DNA of 15,129 bases from Amoebophrya sp. AT5.2 (Eukaryota > Sar > Dinophyceae > Syndiniales > Amoebophryaceae): the NCBI GenBank assembly GCA_005223375.1, contig RXOD01005243.1, forward strand, positions 1 to 15,129, in the 5' to 3' direction. Positions within the stretch are counted from its first letter, which is position 1, and each line of letters opens with the position of its first letter. A program made the position numbers and the translations under genes. Positions 8,847 through 15,129 of this stretch are shown piece after piece. The notes under the pieces were generated by a model. The model made no database searches and was not told where the DNA came from. It saw only the letters and a program-made list of their open reading frames with translations.

Positions 8847-9916
8847 CAGTATCAGTCGTAGCTGGAAGCTAAAAAGAAGATATGCATTACCACGGATACG
8901 GTGTAGCAAATAGATGGATCAGGAACGGGATGTATGAGGAAGTACTACAGCAATGGGACCCTTTACTTGCCCGGGTAAACGGACGTGCCAGATCATGGAG
9001 AGACTGTGGAGCATTGCTGTCCCGGTGAAGTTCAGTTCGTTTTGTTGCGCATTTAAGTCGAAATCACGGCCCGCGCGCTCACTCTTCGTTTTAAAGTATA
9101 AGTAAAGTGCAAATTGTGGTACTTAGGGCAAACAGCGAAGGGCGCTTTTGGGTAGTAAGACACACTTCGGTTTCGGATACAGACGCTTCTAGTGAGTCGA
9201 TTACAACGTCAACGACAAAGAAGCAGACTGCAGTTCCTCTTCCTACCATAATTGACGATGTTTGACTTCGACGTTGGCGTTGGCCGCGAGTTTGTGTGTT
9301 GTATTAGCGGGCTGCAATTAATTTTTGAAAATGCTTGAGTCGCACCGTCGTTGGGCCTGCGTTTTCGCTTTGCCAACAATTCGATTGCGGTCGGGCTTTT
9401 TTTCGTATCGGAGTAGACAGAGTACTCAGCGAGTGTCGAATTCTCGCACTTGTTGAGAGAGCAGAGCGATAGCAGGTGTTTCGCCCACTGGCGAAAATCA
9501 GTGCGACTTGGTCAGACGAGAATCGGGAGTTGACGACAAACTCTAATTTATTCGATAGCATAAGGGAAGTATCAGTTGAATCGAACAAGCCATAGCCACG
9601 GTACAGACCTGCTGAGGCTGACAGAACTTGATAATATTCATTGGCATGGTAGAACGACTACGACAACCTGGTGTGCGCATGGCCTCGGTTGCGTCAGTTT
9701 TCTGGCGGGCGCCTCAAGCCCGGGCTCTGAGACTGAGAGGACGTCACGTTCAAGCATTACAATTCACAGCCTAAGCGATTGTCTCCAGCAACGTTTTTTT
9801 CAGGGCGTCGAAGATCGCCTGTTCTTCGCCACGCCGGGGGAAGGTCACGAGGGAACACCTGAGGCAAGTCACGTGCTGGAATGGCTGGCGGCGACACGCT
9901 TGCGTGAAACAGGAAC

Positions 9917-9954
9917 GTCGACCACGGAAACGCGGGTCGACCACGGAAACGCGG
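9917..9954. repeat. 19-bp perfect tandem duplication
   Basis: GTCGACCACGGAAACGCGG occurs twice in direct succession (9917-9935 and 9936-9954). The unit is not a multiple of three, which argues against this stretch being coding. Confidence 0.9.
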
Positions 9955-10248
9955 AAAACAGACACGCAAACTAGTGGCGCGCGACAACAATACCCGCCTG
10001 ATAGCTGCTTGTAACTACGCATACCGGCGGCCAGCTTTTGCAGTCCAGCTTGGGAAGACAAAGAATCTACTGCTTTTCCAGTTCGCTATCGCGTCTCCGG
10101 TTGCGGTTGCCGATACGATCTAGACCCGACCTTCCTTCGCACAAAAAGAGTGTACAACACGCATCGGGAAATAATCCAACGACGCTTCCGTCTCACACTC
10201 TAGGCGAAGAAACGCACCGTACCGCTCCTGGCGCCGTAATAACCTACC

Positions 10249-13200
10249 ATGCAGGAGAAGTCAACTTCCTCGTCGAGCACTGCGCCCGATGATGGGTACC
10301 AGCTCGCGTATCGGGGCGCCTTCGGTCTCAAGGCCGACGTGCGCTCCAACGTGCACTTTTTCGAGGAGTCCCAGCTCGCGTACCCAGCCGGGCATACGAC
10401 CGTGCTGTACTACCAGGAGCAAAAGCAGCAAAAATTTTTTCCCGGGACGGACGGAACGGAGGAGATCACGTGCATGGCAATATCGACGAGCAAGAGGTAC
10501 TTTATCTTTGCGCGCAACAGGAGTGAGTCCTCGGTTTGTGATTGTGATCGCGCAAGCCCCTAGCATCTGCGCTTCTTAATCATAGTTTGTTACTTGTTCA
10601 GGGAGCACTATGTTGACTTCCAAATGGCTCGTACGGTACCCAAACCCATGAACGTATAGCTAAAGAAACAAATGAAGGTATCTTGCCGTTGCGGAGAAGG
10701 CGACGAAGCTTCAGGGCGACCGGCCTGTGGTCACGATTTACGACCTCCAGACGTTGCGGAAGCGGAAGACATGTTGCTACCTCGACTGCGACAGTCCCTC
10801 GATTATCAGCATGGCGTTCGACACGCAGGGGAAGTTTTTGTTGACCCAGATGGGTCCCTCGCCGAGCGGAAAACACGACTACACGCTCATCGCCTGGTCC
10901 TGGGAGAAAGCAAAACCAATAGCAGCGACGAAGGTGTCGAGAATGATTTTTGAGCGGACCACCTTCCACAGGAGGCGCAGCCACACATGGATCAAGGGAC
11001 TTTCGTACCGTGGTTCCTTTCTTGTATCGAACAATGACCAATCAAGATCAACCTTTGCCACAGGTGGGCGCGACGGGCGCAGTGCACGAGGTGAGTTTCA
11101 ACCCGATCGACAGCACGACCTGTTTTTGCATCGGCGAGAACCTGTTCAAGTTCTTCAAGATCCAAGAAAGCGAGGGGCTCATGCGGGCGATTCCCTACCA
11201 GCTGAACAAGCTGAAGGGGGCGCAGAATTACCTGTGCCACGCCTGGCTGCCCGACGACCGCCTGGTTGTAGGTCTGGAGAACGGCGAGCTGCTGCTGTTC
11301 GACAACCAGGGGGAGTTCCTGGAGGTACTCAGCCTATTGAAAGAAGAAAAGGAACCAATCAGAACTATAAATCAGCATCGAAGCCAACGAATCTATTTAT
11401 AGCGACGTCGTCGTAGTTCTTCACCAATGTGCGCTGAGGCAAATTGAAAACCACGACCACGACAGATCGTTTCCAAGGGCGAGCCGAAGACCCTGCAGTG
11501 CATTGCCAGCTTCGGGAAGGGTTTCGTGACGGGTGGCGACACCGAAGGCGAGTCGATCGGGCTGAGTAACGTCACAAACGGGGTTCTGCAGGTCTTCGAG
11601 AAGATCGACGAAAAGAGCTTCCACAAGGCGAAGGAGTCGGAGCTCGAGGGCGGGGGAATTCGGAGCATTTCGGTAGAGCCATTCTACGGCCTTCTTCTGT
11701 TTCCCTACGCTCTTCGTCCCAGCCTGTTCCTATTACTAGACGTCATCTTCTTGGCAGAACAAAGACAATTCGTTTCAGTCGAAAAGATGCAAATGCCATC
11801 AAATCAAACAACCGAATCCATCCCCAATCGATCCATCGGACATCGCAGATTTCTCCTTCCGACGAGTCTTTGGTTGTGTCCACCTCCACCGCGCAATTGT
11901 ACAAGCTTTCCCTCGTCTCGTCCGCGCTCTTCGACAGCAGCAAGTCCTTGTTCGAGCCGGTGCTGACGACCTTCCACTCCGGCGCGATCAATGGGATGGA
12001 CGCGTGCCTGAGAAAGTCGGTGGTGATCACCTGCGGGAGCGACAAAACGGTGCGCATCTGGAACTACCTGGAGCGCACCTGCGAACTGGTGAAACTGTTC
12101 ACAGAGGAGCCCCTTTCTCTATCCGTCCACCCCACCGGGTTCCAGATGATCATCGGCTTCTCGGACAAGCTCCGAGCGATGAACATACTGATGGACGACC
12201 TCAAGACGTACAAAGAGGTACGGAGGATCGCTTTTATTTTTCAAGCTTTCAACGGTTTCTTATTCTTGCGGTTCTCGGTTTCACGCTCATCACAACATTC
12301 GCGGGCGGTGGAGGACGGTTGATGGTAGCTCCGATTCCGAGCTTGCCCTCCAAACCGAGAACAGTTTCACAAATAATAAATATCAAACCTCCACAGCTCC
12401 CCGTGAAGGCGTGTCGCGAGGTGCAGTACTCGCACGGCGGGCAGTTTTTCGCGGCCGCGAACGGAACTGTGTTGCAGGTGTACCACACCTTCACTTGCGA
12501 GCTGCTGTGCAGCTTCCACGGCTCATTGTCCAGGTTGAAGTCCATCAAGTGGTCGGCAGACGACAACAGAATAGCGACTGGGTCGGTGGACGGCTCCGTG
12601 GTGGAGTATTGCCTGCAAACACAAACGAAACTGCACGAGTACACCACAAAGGGGATATCATACGGCAGCGTCGCGCTAGTGACGGTGCCGCCACAGCCAG
12701 TGGCGGGCGGAGCGTACCCGGGAAAAACACATACGCTGTACCTATGATACAGTGGTTGAGAGTATAGTTTTAGAGTTTGTGAAACTGTATAGTAAACTGA
12801 AACTCATCCAATCGCGAGTATGTGGCGTTGTAATTGTATCTCCACAGGTACGCCGCCGGCTCCGACCGCATGCTGAAGGAAATCAAGGGTGGCGCCCTCG
12901 CTTCCTACGTGGACTGCGGCGTCACGGTAGGTCAACTCGTGTCCACTGCAGGTGGCGCGGCGGACGCCGCGTCGTCAACGGTGCTCTTCGCCTCCATCGC
13001 TGAGCCGGAGTCCCGATCAGCGCCGCTCCGCATCTACAAGACGCCGATTGGCGGGTCCACTTCCGCGCACGCCGTTTCGCAGTATGCCGCGCACAGCGGC
13101 TGCGCCACGAGGCTACGACTAACCTACGACGAGAACTACCTGTTTTCCGCAGCCGAGGACGGCGTGCTCTTCATGTTTGAGGTGAAGAAAAAGGGCCTGA

Positions 13201-15129
13201 AGGGAAAGAACCAGCTCATGCTCGCCGGCATGGGCGATGGCGCTGCGGGCGGCGGCTCTGTCGACGAAATCCTCGTCACCCGGTACTTCCTCGACAACAA
13301 ACAGAAGCAAGTGGCCGTTCTGGAAAAACAGGTGGAGGACCTGCTGAACCAGATCGAGTTCCAGCTGGCGCACCGAGATTCCTTCCACAAGGAGAAAATG
13401 GCGGAACTGGAGGAAAGGTACGGGCAGGAAATCGACCAGGAAAGAGCGAAGTATGACGCACTGCTGCAAGAGAAAAACGAAATGGACGGCGAATACGAAG
13501 ACCACATTCTGCAGCTGGAGGAGGTGCACCAAAAAAACCTCCAGGAACTGGAATGTACCTAGTACTTGTTTTGAGTTAATCGCGACCGGATCATCGTTTG
13601 TGCGCTTTTTCGGCAGAAATTTGCGTGTCCCGGTCCCTCTCATACATTCATTACAGAACAACTGACTCACAGCTTCGTTCCAGCAGAAGATGCAGGTGGA
13701 GGCCAACCGGTTCGAGAAGCTGACGGCGCAGCGCGTGAAGGAGCAGTTGATCTGGGAGACGACCTGCCGCGAGCTCACGGACACGCACCACAAGCGGATG
13801 GAGACGGACGCGAAGTCCCTTGAGCTGATGCTGGTGGACGACTCCGTCACGCAGCAGAAGATCCTCGAAGAGAAGGTGGAGGACGAAAAAGGCCACCGAG
13901 AACGGCTCGCACAGCTGGAGACCGACGCGGACGGCGAGATCGACAACCTGAAGGACTTCTACGAGTACAGGCTAGCGCAAGAAAAGGACGACAAAGTGCG
14001 ACTGCGCGGGCAGGCGGGGATCCACCGAAAGCATCACGAAGACCTGAAAAGGCAGATGCTGAAGAAGGAAGCAGAACTGAAGACCCACATGGAGGAAGCG
14101 AAGAAGAAGCAGGACAGAATAGTGCAACTAAACAGAGAGAGGGATCACAACCTGAAAGAAATACGAGAGCGGGACAAAACAATACACGACAAAGAACAAA
14201 AAATTTACGAGCTCAAAAAGCAGAATCAGGTGGGCTTTTGCGGTGTTTTTTAGTTTTTTCGGTTTTGATAAAGTGTCACGCACTTGATCGGACGCGGCGA
14301 GACGCATTGCAAATTCGTTGATACCCGGCTACTATGTTTCACAGGAACTGGAGAAGTTCAAGTTTGTCCTCGACTACAAGATCAAGGAGCTTAAGGCGCA
14401 GATCGATCCGAAAAACGACGATATTGCGGCCATGAAGCGAGATATCCAGGGAATGGATACGGATCTTGAGGACTACCACCGGAAAAACAAGCTGCTGCAG
14501 CAGAACGTATGATCCTTGTTCTCCGCAGAAAGGGTTTTTTTCCCGCTTCTGTTGCAGTCACTCGACCTTTTATTTCATTTGTTTTCCTCACCAGACTGCT
14601 CCCCATCCCCACTCTTCTACTTCCGACCCCTTCCTCCACACCAGATTACCGGTCTCCAGTCTAAGCAGCGCGGCCTCGTAGACGAGATAGTGCAGCAGCG
14701 CCGGAAGCTCGGCTCGTCCAAGGCTTTTTCCGCCGCGTTTCTCAACGAGCTGCGCGAGTGCTACTTCCTGAACCGTACCCCCAACGTCGGCGTCGCCGAG
14801 TTCAAGCAGCAGTTTGAGAAGCTGGTCACCAAGTTCACCAAGCTGGATCCCTTCGAGCTGGAAGCGGGCGGCGGGGAGGGCTCCGGCGCGTCGACGTCGA
14901 GCGCGTCGGAGAAGGCGGAATTCACCAGGCAGAAGGAGTACCTGGAGAAGACGATCGACGGGCTGAAGCGAGCGCTGCGGAAAGACTCGGAGAAACATAG
15001 GACGACGAACATGCGCATCCTGAATGAGGGCGTGGAGCTCGTGGCGGAGATCAACACGCTGCGGAAAGAGCTGGCGGCGTACACGCGCGGGGCGGGGGGA
15101 GCGGGCGGCGACGGCGGCGCGAGCCCCGG
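10249..15129 (+). CDS. CFAP57: Cilia- and flagella-associated protein 57 (WDR65/FAP57), 3' partial
   Basis: Ten exons: 10249-10496, 10678-10933, 11064-11324, 11466-11672, 11849-12217, 12397-12737, 12848-13554, 13673-14229, 14345-14506 and 14645 to the window edge, about 1,197 codons; the human protein is about 1,250. The ATG follows an in-frame stop at 10240. Residues 1 to about 690 form WD40 propellers: landmarks are YPAGHTTVLYY, QNYLCHAWLPDDRLVVG, a GSDKTVRIWNY blade end near residue 387, LSLSVHPTGF and LFSAAEDGVLF. From about 700 onward it is continuous coiled coil, with the family hallmark FKFVLDYKIKELKAQI near residues 986-1001. Known role: an axonemal protein; the Chlamydomonas homologue FAP57 helps place inner dynein arms g and d. 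Local additions are a Gly/Ala-rich insert (about 685-698) and a Gly/Ser-rich insert in the last exon. The stop codon lies beyond the window. Confidence 0.96.
10497..10677 (+). other. CFAP57 intron 1 (181 bp)
   Basis: GTACTT donor, AAATGAAG acceptor, phase 2, joining TSKR to YLAVAEK. AGGTA is present at both borders (10495-10499 and 10676-10680). The acceptor has no pyrimidine tract directly before the AG. Confidence 0.88.
10934..11063 (+). other. CFAP57 intron 2 (130 bp)
   Basis: GTGTCG donor, TTGCCACAG acceptor, phase 0, joining PIAATK to VGATGAV. AGGTG lies across both borders. Confidence 0.88.
11325..11465 (+). other. CFAP57 intron 3 (141 bp)
   Basis: GTACTC donor, CACGACAG acceptor, phase 0, joining GEFLE to IVSKGEP. 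It contains an 8-bp inverted repeat (11365-11372 with 11395-11402) and a 6-bp pair, CTCAGC at 11328-11333 with GCTGAG at 11433-11438, that links donor-side and acceptor-side sequence. Confidence 0.85.
11365..11402. repeat. 8-bp inverted repeat in CFAP57 intron 3
   Basis: CTATAAAT and ATTTATAG are perfect inverted copies around a 22-base loop. Confidence 0.7.
11673..11848 (+). other. CFAP57 intron 4 (176 bp)
   Basis: GTAGAG donor, ACATCGCAG acceptor, phase 0, joining IRSIS to ISPSDES, which fits the blade pattern of known CFAP57. The donor itself can form a small hairpin: GTAGA with TCTAC at 11683-11687. Confidence 0.88.
12218..12396 (+). other. CFAP57 intron 5 (179 bp)
   Basis: GTACGG donor, CTCCACAG acceptor, phase 0, joining KTYKE to LPVKAC. 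It contains the longest inverted repeat in the window, listed separately. Confidence 0.88.
12271..12362. repeat. 11-bp perfect inverted repeat in CFAP57 intron 5
   Basis: GTTCTCGGTTT (12271-12281) and AAACCGAGAAC (12352-12362) are perfect inverted copies separated by 70 bases, wholly inside the intron. Confidence 0.85.
12738..12847 (+). other. CFAP57 intron 6 (110 bp)
   Basis: GTACCT donor, CTCCACAG acceptor, phase 2, joining THTL to YAAGSDR. GTAC is present at the start of the intron and again at the start of the next exon, so four bases are duplicated. The exon ends in CT rather than AG. Confidence 0.88.
13555..13672 (+). other. CFAP57 intron 7 (118 bp)
   Basis: GTACCT donor, GACTCACAG acceptor, phase 1. 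The acceptor at 13672 is the only nearby AG that keeps frame, and it gives the same residue count as the known family between LQELE and the next helix. GACCGG (13584-13589) can pair with CCGGTC (13630-13635). Confidence 0.85.
14230..14344 (+). other. CFAP57 intron 8 (115 bp)
   Basis: GTGGGC donor, GTTTCACAG acceptor, phase 0, joining KKQNQ to ELEKFKF, exactly as in the known family. Confidence 0.92.
14507..14644 (+). other. CFAP57 intron 9 (138 bp)
   Basis: GTATGA donor, CCACACCAG acceptor after a long pyrimidine-rich tract, phase 0, joining LLQQN to ITGLQSK. CAGAA (14526-14530) and TTCTG (14547-14551) flank a GGG/T-run/CCC hairpin. Confidence 0.9.

Larger units (their letters stand above)
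8632..10248. other. Long intergenic region upstream of CFAP57
   Basis: About 1.6 kb with no supported gene. AATAAA hexamers at 8812-8817 and 8841-8846 lie in an AT-rich patch about 180-210 bases past the upstream stop and may direct its 3' end. A 132-codon frame at 9576-9974 lacks recognisable content and is crossed by an out-of-frame 19-bp duplication. CFAP57's promoter and leader should lie toward the right end, but no promoter motif was recognised. Confidence 0.6.

Noticed and set aside
9587..9601. Sequence resembling part of a dinoflagellate spliced leader (CCATAGCCACGG)
   Set aside because: Only a few bases match the known leader, so it does not support a relic leader.
9576..9974. A 132-codon + frame upstream of CFAP57
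   Set aside because: Lacks an ATG at its start (opens on TTG), has no domain, and spans a 19-bp duplication that is not a multiple of three.
13119..13946. Minus-strand frame of 275 codons over CFAP57 exons 7-8
   Set aside because: It lies opposite clearly homologous coiled-coil coding sequence and crosses an intron.

Overview
The window is nuclear DNA from a flagellated protist. Four protein genes all read on the + strand. Three are split by short spliceosomal introns (83-181 bp), each placed by restoring reading frame and, for the last gene, by residue-level agreement with a known animal and algal ciliary protein. Only that gene, CFAP57 (WDR65/FAP57), is recognised with confidence. A PAN/Apple-like surface protein, same-strand gene order, GC-rich coding sequence and odd splice sites would fit an alveolate such as a dinoflagellate or syndinian, but nothing seen fixes the taxon.

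Layout. 1-2079: 3' part of a gene for a predicted type I membrane protein with a cysteine-rich PAN/Apple-like head, a long Gly/Ala-rich repetitive stalk, one membrane helix and a charged tail. 2080-2886: intergenic, with short palindromes around 2540-2606. 2887-4966: three-exon gene for a predicted secreted protein with one canonical EF-hand loop and a cysteine-rich C-terminal part. 4967-5759: intergenic. 5760-8631: two-exon gene for a large multi-pass membrane protein of no family I recognise. 8632-10248: intergenic, with a 19-bp tandem duplication. 10249-15129: ten exons of CFAP57 (about 1,197 codons), running off the right edge.

CFAP57 belongs to the axoneme, so the organism builds motile cilia at some stage. 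The first two genes look like cell-surface or secretory products. Nothing shows that the four genes share a pathway.

The most notable signal is in the introns. All 12 are GT-AG, yet none has the usual GTAAG or GTGAG donor. Six begin GTAC. Four carry the same 4-5 bases (AGGTA, AGGTG or GTAC) across both borders, as expected for introns inserted with a target-site duplication. Several hold internal inverted repeats, the longest being 11 bp. I found no CRISPR array, rRNA, tRNA or recognisable transposase.
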